From the NCBI GenBank assembly GCA_026993355.1, contig JALWTX010000013.1, positions 117,687 through 181,686 of the forward strand: a DNA stretch of 64,000 nucleotides, written 5' to 3'. Below, one piece after another: positions 16,772 to 26,092 of the stretch. The notes under the pieces were generated by a model, which was not told where the DNA came from, did no database searches, and was given only the letters and a program-made list of their open reading frames with translations. Made by a program: the position numbers and the translations under genes. Positions within the stretch are counted from its first letter, which is position 1, and each line of letters starts with the position of its first letter. This stretch comes from Flavobacteriales bacterium (GTDB taxonomy: Bacteria > Bacteroidota > Bacteroidia > Flavobacteriales > Flavobacteriaceae).

Positions 16772-17788
16772 ATGAAACAATTTTTTCGTATTTCTTTTCT
16801 TTTTCTCTTAATTTTATTTTCTTGTCAAGTTAAAAAGAATACCAATAGCCATTATTTCGAAGGAGAAGCTTTGGGAACCACATATCACATCAATATAATT
16901 CCTTCAACAACCTCCAAACAAGTCCAAAAAAAAGATGTCGATAGTGTGATAGAGGCTATTAATGCTTCATTATCTACTTATAGGTCAAATTCTTTGATTT
17001 CCCGTATAAATAAAGGAGAAGTTTTAAAAGTTGATCAACAATTTAAAGACGTTTATTCAGCAGCAAAAGAGATTTACCGAGAAACAGGCGGTTTGTATGA
17101 TCCAACCATTGGGATATTAGTTAACGCTTGGGGATTTGGTCCCAAAAAGAAAATAGCCCATATTGAAACGGATTCGACCATTGTCGATTCTCTTAAAAAA
17201 TTTGTGGGATATGATTTTTTGCATATTGATGAACAAGATTTTTTGCAAAAACGTTATCCACAAGTATATATCGACTATAATTCAATTGCCAAAGGCTATG
17301 CTATTGATCGTGTAGGCAAGATGATTGAAAATAAAGGAATTAACAATTATATTGTCGAAATCGGCGGGGAAGTGTTAGCCAAAGGACGAAATACTTTAAA
17401 GAATAGAAATTGGTTAGTGGCTATTGATAATCCACAACGCGATAAAAAACAAAAAATTATTTCAAAAATTGCTTTGGTAAATCAGGCAATTGCTACCTCA
17501 GGTAATTATCGTAAGTTTTATGTGGATTCTATCACCGGGAAAAAATATGTGCATACGCTTAATCCTAAAACAGGCTATCCTGTTCAAAGACATTTACTCA
17601 GCGCTTCCATAGTGGCACCAAACTGTACCATGGCCGATGGCTATGCGACAGCTATGATGGTTATGGGAATAGATGCCGCCAAAATATTCTTAGCCAAACA
17701 TCCCGAATTGCAAGCCTTTTTGGTTTATAGTGATGATAAAGGAAACCTGAAAATTTATAAAACAAAAGGTCTTAAAATAATCCATTGA
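16772..17788 (+). CDS. apbE: FAD:protein FMN transferase (ApbE/Ftp), lipoprotein
   Basis: ApbE moves FMN from FAD onto Thr residues of target proteins, including the NqrB and NqrC encoded just upstream. The 338-residue protein has a lipoprotein signal (lipobox LFSC, Cys18), the early GEALGTTYHINI strand, the TGGLYDPTIGILVNAWGFG region, and the conserved VDYNSIAKGYAIDRVG-type segment (read here as IDYNSIAKGYAIDRVG). AIATSGNYRKFY and HTLNPKTGYP complete the metal and FAD site. It therefore acts on the outer side of the inner membrane, where the NqrC flavin lies. The ATG giving a normal lipoprotein leader was chosen over an earlier start. Confidence 0.95.
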   Translation: MKQFFRISFLFLLILFSCQVKKNTNSHYFEGEALGTTYHINIIPSTTSKQVQKKDVDSVIEAINASLSTYRSNSLISRINKGEVLKVDQQFKDVYSAAKEIYRETGGLYDPTIGILVNAWGFGPKKKIAHIETDSTIVDSLKKFVGYDFLHIDEQDFLQKRYPQVYIDYNSIAKGYAIDRVGKMIENKGINNYIVEIGGEVLAKGRNTLKNRNWLVAIDNPQRDKKQKIISKIALVNQAIATSGNYRKFYVDSITGKKYVHTLNPKTGYPVQRHLLSASIVAPNCTMADGYATAMMVMGIDAAKIFLAKHPELQAFLVYSDDKGNLKIYKTKGLKIIH

Positions 17789-17856
17789 CAACTAAAGTTC
17801 CTTCTTCTGAAAATCCGTTCTTTTTCGTAAATTAGCCAATTAAAAATAAAAATATT

Positions 17857-20463
17857 TTGGCTAAAAAAGTAACGCCTTTAATGAAGCAATACAACAGTAT
17901 CAAAGCAAAATATCCGGATGCTTTATTACTGTTTAGGGTAGGTGATTTTTACGAAACCTTTGGTGATGATGCCATCAAAGCGGCTAAAATTTTAGGGATA
18001 GTACAAACCAAAAGAGGTAATGGGTCGGCAGCCGAAACCGCTTTAGCCGGCTTTCCGCACCATTCTTTAAATACATATTTGCCCAAGTTGGTAAAAGCCG
18101 GTTTACGGGTAGCTATCTGTGATCAGTTGGAAGATCCTAAATTGACAAAAAAAATTGTTAAAAGAGGGGTGACGGAAGTCATAACGCCGGGTGTCGCCTT
18201 AAATGATGATGTGCTTGAAGCCAAATCTAATAATTTTTTGGCTTCTGTTTTTTTTGATAAAAAGAAAATAGGTATTGCTTTTGTTGATGTTTCAACCGGC
18301 GAATTTTTAGTCAGCGAAGGTCAAAAAGATTATATAGATAAACTCTTACAAAATTTTCGGCCTTCCGAAGTTTTATATCCACAACATCAGCAACAAAAAT
18401 TTGTGGAGAACTTTGGCCAAGATTTTTATACTTTCAAACAAGATGAATGGGTATATCAGCCTGATTATAGCCGCGAATTATTAACCAATCATTTTCAAAC
18501 CCTGAATTTAAAAGGTTTTGGCGTCGATGATTTAAAGGCAGGACAGATTGCTGCCGGTGCCATTTTGCATTACTTAGCTGAAGTCAAACAAAATGACCTG
18601 AAACATATTAACAAAATTAGCCGTATTGAAGAAGATGCTTATGTTTGGATGGATAAATTTACCATTCGCAATTTGGAATTATACGGCAGTCATCATGCCA
18701 ACGCGGTAACTTTGTTGGCAATAATTGACCGGACACTAACGCCTATGGGCGGACGAAATATTCGTCGTTGGTTAGCTTTGCCTTTAAAAGACAGATTGCA
18801 AATTAATAAGCGTTTAAATATTATAGGACAATTGGTTCAATACCAATTGCTACGTATCGATTTGCAAACGCAACTCAAGCAAATTGGCGATCTGGAGCGT
18901 CTTATTTCCAAAATTGCCACCGGAAAAGTCAATCCGCGCGAAATTTTATTATTATTAAATTCGCTTGAGGCCTTGGTGCCAATAAAAACCATGTTAGGTC
19001 AACAAAAAAATGAGGATTTGCAAAATATGTCCGCGCAAATAGATGCTTTGACACATGTGCGGGATAAAATCACAAAAACCATTGACGCTAATGCCTCCGT
19101 TCATGTTTCTAAAGGAAGGGTCATAAGGGAAGGTATATCACCCGAATTGGACGAACTCAGACATTTAAAAATATCTTCTAAAGAAATTTTGGCGGAAATT
19201 GTTCAAAGGGAAATTGTGAATACCGGTATAAATTCCCTTAAAATTGGTTTTAACAATGTATTTGGCTATTACTTGGAAGTACGGCATACCTATAAAGATA
19301 AAGTTCCCGATAATTGGATTAGAAAGCAAACCTTAACGGCTGCCGAAAGATATATAACTCCCGAATTAAAAGAACTCGAAGCTAAAATATTAGGCGCTGA
19401 AGAAAAAATAAGTATATTAGAACAACAACTTTTTCATGAGTTGGTTCTTTGGTTACAAGGATATATTCAGGCCATTCAAAACAATGCCCATATAACCGGC
19501 GAAATTGATACCTATCAATCATTAGCTGAAGTTGCCGTTCAACATAATTATATCCGGCCGGAAATAGATGAATCTTATGATATTGATATTAAAGAGGGCA
19601 GACATCCGGTTATTGAACAACAGTTGCCGGAAGATGAAGCTTATGTTCCTAATGACATTTATTTAGATCGCGAACGTCAACAAATTATCATGATTACCGG
19701 TCCTAATATGTCAGGTAAATCGGCTATTTTAAGACAAACTGCTCTTATTGTTTTATTGGCGCAAATGGGTAGTTTTGTGCCGGCCAAATATGCCCGTATT
19801 GGTTTGGTAGACAAAATTTTTACGCGGGTCGGGGCGTCTGATAATATTTCAATGGGCGAATCGACTTTTATGGTTGAAATGAACGAAACGGCCAGCATTT
19901 TGAATAACCTATCGGCTCGAAGTCTTGTCTTGTTAGATGAAATAGGACGTGGCACCAGTACTTATGATGGCATCTCTATTGCTTGGGCTATTGCAGAATA
20001 TCTGCACGAACATCCGGCCAGACCCAAAACTTTGTTTGCGACGCATTACCATGAGTTGAATGATATGGCAAAATCCTTCGAACGGATAAAAAACTTTAAT
20101 GTCGCAATCAAAGAAGTCGATAATCATATTATTTTTGTGCGTAAATTAGTGCCGGGTGGCAGCGAACACAGTTTTGGTATACATGTTGCCAAATTAGCCG
20201 GTATGCCTTTGCGTGTTATCAATAAGGCCAAAAAAATATTAGCCCAACTGGAAGCCGCCAAACAAAAAGAACAAGTTAAGGAAAACTTAAATGCCTCTCA
20301 TAAAGGAATGCAACTCAGTTTTTTCCAATTGGATGATCCTTTACTCGAAGAAATTAAAGAAGAAATTTTAGATACCGATATTGACAATCTAACGCCGGTT
20401 GAAGCTTTGATGAAATTAAATGAAATAAAACGCATGTTAACCCGTAATAAAAAACAAAAATGA
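17857..20463 (+). CDS. mutS: DNA mismatch repair protein MutS (TTG start)
   Basis: MutS binds mismatched DNA and starts repair with MutL. The 868-residue protein has the mismatch-reading Phe in LLFRVGDFYETFGDDA near the N-terminus, a Walker A motif GPNMSGKS at about residue 614, and the Walker B/signature block DEIGRGTSTYDG at about 694. The start is a TTG: the family N-terminus KKVTPLMKQYN begins right there and no ATG precedes it, so translation is probably kept low. It ends in a 4-bp overlap with the next gene. It leads a run of six genes up to dnaG. Confidence 0.97.
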   Translation: MAKKVTPLMKQYNSIKAKYPDALLLFRVGDFYETFGDDAIKAAKILGIVQTKRGNGSAAETALAGFPHHSLNTYLPKLVKAGLRVAICDQLEDPKLTKKIVKRGVTEVITPGVALNDDVLEAKSNNFLASVFFDKKKIGIAFVDVSTGEFLVSEGQKDYIDKLLQNFRPSEVLYPQHQQQKFVENFGQDFYTFKQDEWVYQPDYSRELLTNHFQTLNLKGFGVDDLKAGQIAAGAILHYLAEVKQNDLKHINKISRIEEDAYVWMDKFTIRNLELYGSHHANAVTLLAIIDRTLTPMGGRNIRRWLALPLKDRLQINKRLNIIGQLVQYQLLRIDLQTQLKQIGDLERLISKIATGKVNPREILLLLNSLEALVPIKTMLGQQKNEDLQNMSAQIDALTHVRDKITKTIDANASVHVSKGRVIREGISPELDELRHLKISSKEILAEIVQREIVNTGINSLKIGFNNVFGYYLEVRHTYKDKVPDNWIRKQTLTAAERYITPELKELEAKILGAEEKISILEQQLFHELVLWLQGYIQAIQNNAHITGEIDTYQSLAEVAVQHNYIRPEIDESYDIDIKEGRHPVIEQQLPEDEAYVPNDIYLDRERQQIIMITGPNMSGKSAILRQTALIVLLAQMGSFVPAKYARIGLVDKIFTRVGASDNISMGESTFMVEMNETASILNNLSARSLVLLDEIGRGTSTYDGISIAWAIAEYLHEHPARPKTLFATHYHELNDMAKSFERIKNFNVAIKEVDNHIIFVRKLVPGGSEHSFGIHVAKLAGMPLRVINKAKKILAQLEAAKQKEQVKENLNASHKGMQLSFFQLDDPLLEEIKEEILDTDIDNLTPVEALMKLNEIKRMLTRNKKQK

Positions 20464-21029
20464 TGATAAAAAAACTTACTTTGGCATTAAGCATTATATT
20501 TTTAGTAAGTGCTTGTAACAAAACAGCTAAAAAAGAAAACCAAACAACAAAAAAGACACAACCCAAAGTTGAAACAGTGCAACGTCAAGCCGATCATAGT
20601 AAAACAAAATTTGTTTTGTTCCGTAGTGACTATGGTCCCAAAAAAACCTATCAACAACTAAAATCTTATTTAGAAGAGCAAGGGATGTTTTATCCGCACA
20701 TTGTCGATCATCAAACGGCGGCAAAAAATGCCAATGTTGAATTAAGACCGGTTTATTTGATGGTATTCGGTAACCCTAAAATGGGGGGGTATTTGATGCA
20801 AGAAAATCCCGAAGTTGGCATTGAGTTGCCTATGAAAGCACTCATTTATAAAGATGCCGAAGGACGGACATGGGTATTGTACAAAGATATGAACTATTTA
20901 AAGGATATGTATTTTTTAAAAGATCCTAATCATGTGATTGAAAAAATGAATAAATTACAAGAAGGCTTTAAGCAGGCTGTTATCAACCCGATTAAAACAA
21001 CGCAAATTAAGGATGAAGAAATTGAATAA
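20460..21029 (+). CDS. DUF302-domain lipoprotein
   Basis: A 189-residue protein with a lipoprotein signal peptide (lipobox VSAC, Cys19) and a charged linker rich in Lys and Thr. The rest matches the DUF302 fold: KTYQQLKSYLEEQGMFYPHIVDHQ, then LRPVYLMVFGNPKMGGYLMQ and VGIELPMKALIYKDAEG. DUF302 proteins are small, often periplasmic, and of unknown function. Start and stop overlap its neighbours: ATGA with mutS, and 17 bp with the protease gene, so expression is probably coupled to mutS. Confidence 0.85.
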   Translation: MMIKKLTLALSIIFLVSACNKTAKKENQTTKKTQPKVETVQRQADHSKTKFVLFRSDYGPKKTYQQLKSYLEEQGMFYPHIVDHQTAAKNANVELRPVYLMVFGNPKMGGYLMQENPEVGIELPMKALIYKDAEGRTWVLYKDMNYLKDMYFLKDPNHVIEKMNKLQEGFKQAVINPIKTTQIKDEEIE

Positions 21030-21471
21030 GCCTTCCTTAAAAAGCTTTTTAAAAGCACAAGATTATTTTCCCGTAAAATTAAAAACTTTGCCTTCGGGTC
21101 ATCATTTGATCAAAGCCAAACTCAATGGAAAAAAAGGTAATTTTATCTTAGATACCGGCGCTTCAACGACTTGTATTAGTCAAGAAAAAGTACCTTATTT
21201 TAAACTAAAGGTCAAAGAGACTGACCATAAAGCAACCGGGGCAGGTACAACTGAAATTGATATTCAATTGGCTAAAAAAAATAAATTGAAAATAGGGGAG
21301 TGGGGTCTTAAAAAAATGCAAGTGGTCGTCATGGATTTGTCTCACATCAATCAAGCTTTGTCAGTTTTTGACATACAGGTCGATGGCATAATTGGTGCAG
21401 ATATTTTGCATCTGGCAAAAGCTGTTATACAATATGAAAAAGAATTGCTATATTTAAAATTAAAAAAATAA
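21013..21471 (+). CDS. retropepsin-like aspartic protease family protein
   Basis: A 152-residue protein with a single aspartic protease half. The catalytic motif is FILDTGAST at about residues 45-53, followed by the second conserved segment VDGIIGADIL near the end, as in clan AA single-domain proteases that act as dimers. It has no obvious signal peptide, so a cytoplasmic location is likely. The substrate is unknown. It overlaps the DUF302 gene by 17 bp and stops 10 bp before thiL, placing it in the mutS-dnaG run. Confidence 0.82.
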   Translation: MKKLNKPSLKSFLKAQDYFPVKLKTLPSGHHLIKAKLNGKKGNFILDTGASTTCISQEKVPYFKLKVKETDHKATGAGTTEIDIQLAKKNKLKIGEWGLKKMQVVVMDLSHINQALSVFDIQVDGIIGADILHLAKAVIQYEKELLYLKLKK

Positions 21472-21481
21472 ATTACATTAT

Positions 21482-22540
21482 ATGTTACAAGATAAAAATC
21501 CGGCTAAAACTGATTTAAGTAAATTGGGCGAATTTGGTTTAATAGAAGCCATAACCAAAGACGTCAGCCTGAAAAACCCATCGACTATCAAAGGTGTGGG
21601 TGACGATGCAGCCGTGATGTCCTATCAAGATAAATTGGCTTTGGCTTCGACCGATTTACTGGTAGAAGGGGTACATTTTGACTTGGCTTATTTCCCTCTA
21701 AAACATTTAGGTTATAAAGCCGCTGTGGTCAATTTTTCAGATATTTATGCCATGAATGGGATGGCCACTCAACTTTTGAATGGTTTGGCTGTTTCAAACC
21801 GTTTCCCCTTGGAAGCCATTGAAGAAATTTATGAGGGGATAAAATTAGCTTGTAGGATATATGATGTAGATTTAGTTGGTGGTGACACTACTTCATCCCG
21901 CTCAGGTCTCATTTTGGCACCAACAGCTTTAGGTGTGGTTCCAAAAGGCAAAGAAGTTTATCGGTCAGGTGCCAAACCAAACGATTTGATTGTGGTGACA
22001 GGAGATTTGGGGGCGGCTTACATGGGCTTGTTAGTTTTGCAACGTGAAAATGAAGTTTTTAAGGTCAATCCACAACACCAACCAGACCTAAGCCCTTATG
22101 CCTATGTGGTCGAACGTCAGTTAAAACCGGAAGCGCGAAGAGATATCATTAAAATTTTAGATGAATTAAAAGTACTGCCTACCGCAATGATTGATATTTC
22201 TGACGGCTTGTCTTCCGAAATAATGCATATAACCCATCAGTCGGGTGTAGGAGCACAAATTTATGCCGAAAAAATCCCTATCGACCCACAAACGGTTTTA
22301 ACGGCCGAAGAATTTAATATAAGTGAATTGACAGCTGCTTTAAACGGAGGAGAAGATTATGAATTATTGTTTACGATTAGTCAAAAAGACTATGAAAAAA
22401 TTCAATATCGTAAAGAATTTGCCGTCATTGGCCATATAACCGAAGAACCCGGTGATTTTTTGATAACACAAGACAACCAAAAAATAGCTTTAAAAGCACA
22501 AGGTTGGAATGCTTTGAAAAATAAACCCTCTCAAAAATAA
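21482..22540 (+). CDS. thiL: thiamine-monophosphate kinase
   Basis: ThiL phosphorylates thiamine monophosphate to thiamine diphosphate, the active cofactor needed by enzymes such as KorB in this window. The 352-residue protein starts with the family element LGEFGLIEAI and has GVGDDAAV (metal and ATP site), LASTDLLVEGVHFDL, VNFSDIYAMNG and LVGGDTT, followed by VVTGDLGAAYMG and MIDISDGLSSE. All the acidic residues of the AIR synthase-like fold are present. Spacing to neighbours is short. Confidence 0.96.
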   Translation: MLQDKNPAKTDLSKLGEFGLIEAITKDVSLKNPSTIKGVGDDAAVMSYQDKLALASTDLLVEGVHFDLAYFPLKHLGYKAAVVNFSDIYAMNGMATQLLNGLAVSNRFPLEAIEEIYEGIKLACRIYDVDLVGGDTTSSRSGLILAPTALGVVPKGKEVYRSGAKPNDLIVVTGDLGAAYMGLLVLQRENEVFKVNPQHQPDLSPYAYVVERQLKPEARRDIIKILDELKVLPTAMIDISDGLSSEIMHITHQSGVGAQIYAEKIPIDPQTVLTAEEFNISELTAALNGGEDYELLFTISQKDYEKIQYRKEFAVIGHITEEPGDFLITQDNQKIALKAQGWNALKNKPSQK

Positions 22541-22570
22541 ACCGAATTTAAATGCCTATAACACGATATT

Positions 22571-23545
22571 GTGAAGATTGTTGAAAAAATAAAAGCACCG
22601 ATAATTCAAGAAATGACGCTTTTTGAAAAAAAATTCAGAGCGTCTATGCAAACCAAAGTTGTCTTACTCAACCGGATTACGGCTTTTATTGCTTCGCGTA
22701 AGGGAAAACAAATGCGGCCGATGTTTATATTTTTGACTGCCAAAATGCTTAAAGGGCAGGTCAAAGAACGAACCTACAGGGGAGCCGGTGTGGTAGAATT
22801 AATTCATACCGCCACCTTGGTGCATGATGATGTGGTAGATGAAAGTGACTACAGAAGGGGTTTTTTCTCAATCAATGCTTTATGGAAGAATAAGATTGCT
22901 GTTTTGGTTGGGGACTTTTTGCTTTCACGTGGGCTGCTGTTGTCTATCGATCATGGCGATTTTGATCTTTTGCGCATTATCTCGGTTGCCGTAAAAGAAA
23001 TGAGTGAAGGTGAATTACTGCAAATTGAGAAAGCTCGTAAATTGGATATCACGGAAGAGGTTTATTATGAAATAATCCGTCAAAAAACAGCGACTTTAAT
23101 TGCGGCTTGTACGGCTATGGGTGCGGCTTCGGTGGACAGCGATAAAGAAACCGTTGATGAGATGCACCGTTTTGGCGAATTGGTAGGAATGGCTTTTCAA
23201 ATCAAAGATGATTTGTTTGATTATACCGAAGATAGCATCGGTAAACCAACCGGAATTGATATCAAAGAACAAAAAATGACCTTGCCTTTGATTTATACCC
23301 TAAATACGGTTGATGACAAGACCAAAAAATGGATTATAAATATTGTAAAAAAGCATCATAAAGACAAAAAGAAAGTCAAGGAATTGATTCAATTTGTCAA
23401 ATCGCATGGTGGCATTGAGTACACCATTAATAAAATGAAAGCATATCAACAGGAAGCCTTGCAAATTTTAGAAAAGTATCCGGACAATCCGGCTAAAGAA
23501 AGCCTAAAATTGATGGTAAATTACGTGATAGAACGAAAAAAATAA
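22571..23545 (+). CDS. ispB: trans-polyprenyl diphosphate synthase (GTG start)
   Basis: This enzyme adds isopentenyl units to make the long isoprenoid tail of quinones, here probably menaquinone, the electron acceptor of the Nqr pump. The 324-residue protein has both aspartate-rich motifs: LVHDDVVDESD (D86, D87, D90) and FQIKDDLFDYTED (D213, D214, D217), plus GKQMRP at 45-50 for IPP binding. Chain length cannot be read with certainty. The start is a GTG giving MKIVEKIKAP, the usual N-terminus in relatives. The ispB symbol is used in the general sense of this subfamily. Confidence 0.92.
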   Translation: MKIVEKIKAPIIQEMTLFEKKFRASMQTKVVLLNRITAFIASRKGKQMRPMFIFLTAKMLKGQVKERTYRGAGVVELIHTATLVHDDVVDESDYRRGFFSINALWKNKIAVLVGDFLLSRGLLLSIDHGDFDLLRIISVAVKEMSEGELLQIEKARKLDITEEVYYEIIRQKTATLIAACTAMGAASVDSDKETVDEMHRFGELVGMAFQIKDDLFDYTEDSIGKPTGIDIKEQKMTLPLIYTLNTVDDKTKKWIINIVKKHHKDKKKVKELIQFVKSHGGIEYTINKMKAYQQEALQILEKYPDNPAKESLKLMVNYVIERKK

Positions 23546-23586
23546 TTTTCGTCTCCTTTTGATTTTTGCTCTTTTTTACCTCCTAT

Positions 23587-25563
23587 ATGATTAAACGTGA
23601 AACCATAGAAAAAATTTTTGACACGGCCCGGGTCGAAGAAGTTGTGGGTGATTTTGTCAATCTTAAACGTGCCGGTAGCAACCTTAAAGGTTATAGCCCG
23701 TTTAACGATGAAAAAAGTCCGTCCTTTATGGTTTCGCCTTCCAAACAAATATGGAAAGATTTTAGCTCGGGCAAAGGGGGAAATGTTGTTTCTTTTTTAA
23801 TGGAACACGAACGCATGACATACCCTGAAGCCCTACGCTGGTTGGCCAAACGCTATAATATTGAAATTGAAGAGGCTGAACTAAGCCTCGAAGAGCGACA
23901 AAAACAAACCGAACGTGAAAGTCTGTTTTTGGTATTGGAATTTGCTAAAAACTGGTTTAAAAAACAGCTGTTTGATACTTCTTTTGGTCGTTCAGTCGGA
24001 TTAAATTATTTCAAGGAACGGGGTTTTAGAGAAGAAATTTTACAAAAGTTTGAAACCGGATTTTCACCCGATAAACCAGATGCCCTTACACAAGCTGCTT
24101 TAGCAAAAGGTTTTAAAAAAGACTTTTTGATTAAAGCCGGTCTTTCCATTGAACGAAACAACCGTTTGATTGACCGTTTCCGCGGTCGGATTATGTTCCC
24201 GATTCATAGTTTGAGCGGTCGTGTTTTGGGGTTTGGTGGGCGAATACTAAACAGCAGTTTAAAGACAGCTAAATATATCAATTCGCCCGAAAACGAAATA
24301 TACCATAAAAGCAAAATATTATACGGTATTTTTCAGGCCAAACAAAGCATTGTCAAGCAAAATCAATGTATTTTGGTCGAAGGCTATACCGATGTCATGG
24401 CTTTGCATCAGGCGGGTATTACCAATACGGTTGCCTCTTCCGGGACAGCCTTAACCATAGAGCAAATACAGCTAATTAAACGTTTGACACCTAATATTCT
24501 AGTAGTTTTTGACGGCGATAGAGCCGGTATAAGTGCAGCTTTGCGCGGTATTGATATGATTCTGGCACAAGGCATGCAGGTTAAGGTGCTGCTTTTGCCC
24601 GGTGGCGAAGATCCGGATAGTTTCAGTAGAAAACTTTCTGCTGGTGATTTGCAAAAATATATAGTCGATAATACGCAGGATTTCATTAATTTTAAAGCCT
24701 TGCTCTTACAAAATGATGCGCAAAATGATCCTCTGAAAAAAGGAGAATTGGTTCGGAATATTGTTCAAAGTATTGCCAAAATTCCCAATGCTATCCAGCA
24801 AGAAATCTATATAAAGGAAGTGGCACGCATTATGGGTATTTCAGAAGAAGTTCTTTTTAAAGAATTAGCAATCATTTTAAAAACAGCCCAAAATCGTGCT
24901 GATAAAGAAGCCTTAAGGCAACGTAAAAAAGAAGTGTTAAAGCCGGTTGAAAAAAATCAGTTTGAAAACCCTGTTATCAGTCGCCGTGAAATATTGGAGC
25001 GTGAAATCATAAAACTTCTTTTGTTATATGGTCATCGCGAGATTGAGGTAGATGAATGGGAACTGAAAGAAATTCCCGAAGATAATTCTGATCCTGTTTT
25101 AGAAAAATTGACACGCCGTTCGCAAGTTGCAGAGTTAATATATAAGTATTTGCAAGATGATGAGTTAGAATTTTCGAATGATATTTTTCAGCATTTATTT
25201 AATTTACTTACCCATAAATTAATGCAGCGAGAAGTTATAGATACTGTCAAACTAATGCCTGAATTAACTGAAGTTGAAGCCAAGCTTATATCCGATATTT
25301 TGATGGAGGAAGAAAAATATCGCTTAGCCAATTGGAAAGACAGACAAATTGAAGTCAAGTCTAAAGAAGATACGCTGGGCTGGCATGTGATGGATGTTTT
25401 GTTGAATTTAAGACGCCTGCTAATTCAAGATCTCATTAATGAACAAAAAGAACAATTGAAACAGCCTGTAGAAGAACCGGAACGGATACAAATCTTTAAT
25501 TTGATTAAAGACTATCTGCTTCTTTTTCGGATTTTATCGACTAAATTGTACCGGTTGGCTTAA
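23587..25563 (+). CDS. dnaG: DNA primase DnaG lacking the zinc-binding residues
   Basis: DnaG makes RNA primers for replication. The 658-residue protein has the CHC2-type N-terminal domain, but all four expected zinc ligands are changed: CPFH reads SPFN (S37, N40) and HCFGC reads KDFSS (D58, S61). The rest of the domain, including DEKSPSFMVSP and GKGGNVVSF, is well kept. The TOPRIM domain is intact: ILVEGYTDVMALH, VVFDGDRAG and GGEDPDSF. A DnaB-binding-like helical region ends the protein. I recall the zinc loss as common in flavobacterial primases. The ATG at 23587 was preferred over an upstream TTG. The stop shares TTAA with the convergent gene. Confidence 0.95.
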   Translation: MIKRETIEKIFDTARVEEVVGDFVNLKRAGSNLKGYSPFNDEKSPSFMVSPSKQIWKDFSSGKGGNVVSFLMEHERMTYPEALRWLAKRYNIEIEEAELSLEERQKQTERESLFLVLEFAKNWFKKQLFDTSFGRSVGLNYFKERGFREEILQKFETGFSPDKPDALTQAALAKGFKKDFLIKAGLSIERNNRLIDRFRGRIMFPIHSLSGRVLGFGGRILNSSLKTAKYINSPENEIYHKSKILYGIFQAKQSIVKQNQCILVEGYTDVMALHQAGITNTVASSGTALTIEQIQLIKRLTPNILVVFDGDRAGISAALRGIDMILAQGMQVKVLLLPGGEDPDSFSRKLSAGDLQKYIVDNTQDFINFKALLLQNDAQNDPLKKGELVRNIVQSIAKIPNAIQQEIYIKEVARIMGISEEVLFKELAIILKTAQNRADKEALRQRKKEVLKPVEKNQFENPVISRREILEREIIKLLLLYGHREIEVDEWELKEIPEDNSDPVLEKLTRRSQVAELIYKYLQDDELEFSNDIFQHLFNLLTHKLMQREVIDTVKLMPELTEVEAKLISDILMEEEKYRLANWKDRQIEVKSKEDTLGWHVMDVLLNLRRLLIQDLINEQKEQLKQPVEEPERIQIFNLIKDYLLLFRILSTKLYRLA

Positions 25564-26087
25564 TTATTTTTAAGAAATTTCAGTAGCCACGCTGCTTTAT
25601 CCCGTTTTAAATGACCAAACTTCATATGGGGCGAAAAAGGCACTGCTAATATTTGCCGTTGCACCGGATCAAACCATAATTTTCCAATTTCAGTGTTATT
25701 TTGGTCGTAAAAAATTAAAATATATTTGCTATCCGCATGACGCATATCAACCTCTTGCCAATTAAAATTGTCCGGTTGATTTAAAAAATTTATTAAGGCT
25801 TTAATTTTCTCTTTTTGTAGGTAATGACTAAATAATTGACCGATAAATACCCGGTTTTTAATCACCTTTATGGCATGCACCTTTTTGCGTGGAAAGTTAA
25901 AATTGTCATCGTAAAGGAATTTTTGGTAAACCGCTTGACGGGTTTCATTATTTGGGTTACGCGAAAAAGCTTTCATTTCTTTTGCCGATGGACAAATGGC
26001 AATGTCTTCATATCTTTTTGAAGCATCCCATAAATAAAAACTGCCCATTATAAGGCTTATAATGAGCAGGATATAAATGTATTTCAT
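25560..26087 (-). CDS. hypothetical exported or membrane-anchored protein
   Basis: A 175-residue protein with an N-terminal hydrophobic segment (MKYIYILLIISLIMGSFYLW), probably an uncleaved anchor. The remainder is a mixed, lysine-rich globular domain with WFDPVQRQILAVPFSPHMKFGHLKRDKAAWLL at its end (positions about 25575-25670). I do not recognise the family. It starts 5 bp after the SPOR/HU-CCDC81 gene stop and is probably cotranscribed with it; the ATG after that stop was chosen rather than an upstream one inside it. Its stop overlaps that of dnaG by 4 bp. Confidence 0.6.
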   Translation of the reverse strand: MKYIYILLIISLIMGSFYLWDASKRYEDIAICPSAKEMKAFSRNPNNETRQAVYQKFLYDDNFNFPRKKVHAIKVIKNRVFIGQLFSHYLQKEKIKALINFLNQPDNFNWQEVDMRHADSKYILIFYDQNNTEIGKLWFDPVQRQILAVPFSPHMKFGHLKRDKAAWLLKFLKNN

Positions 26088-26092
26088 CAAAA

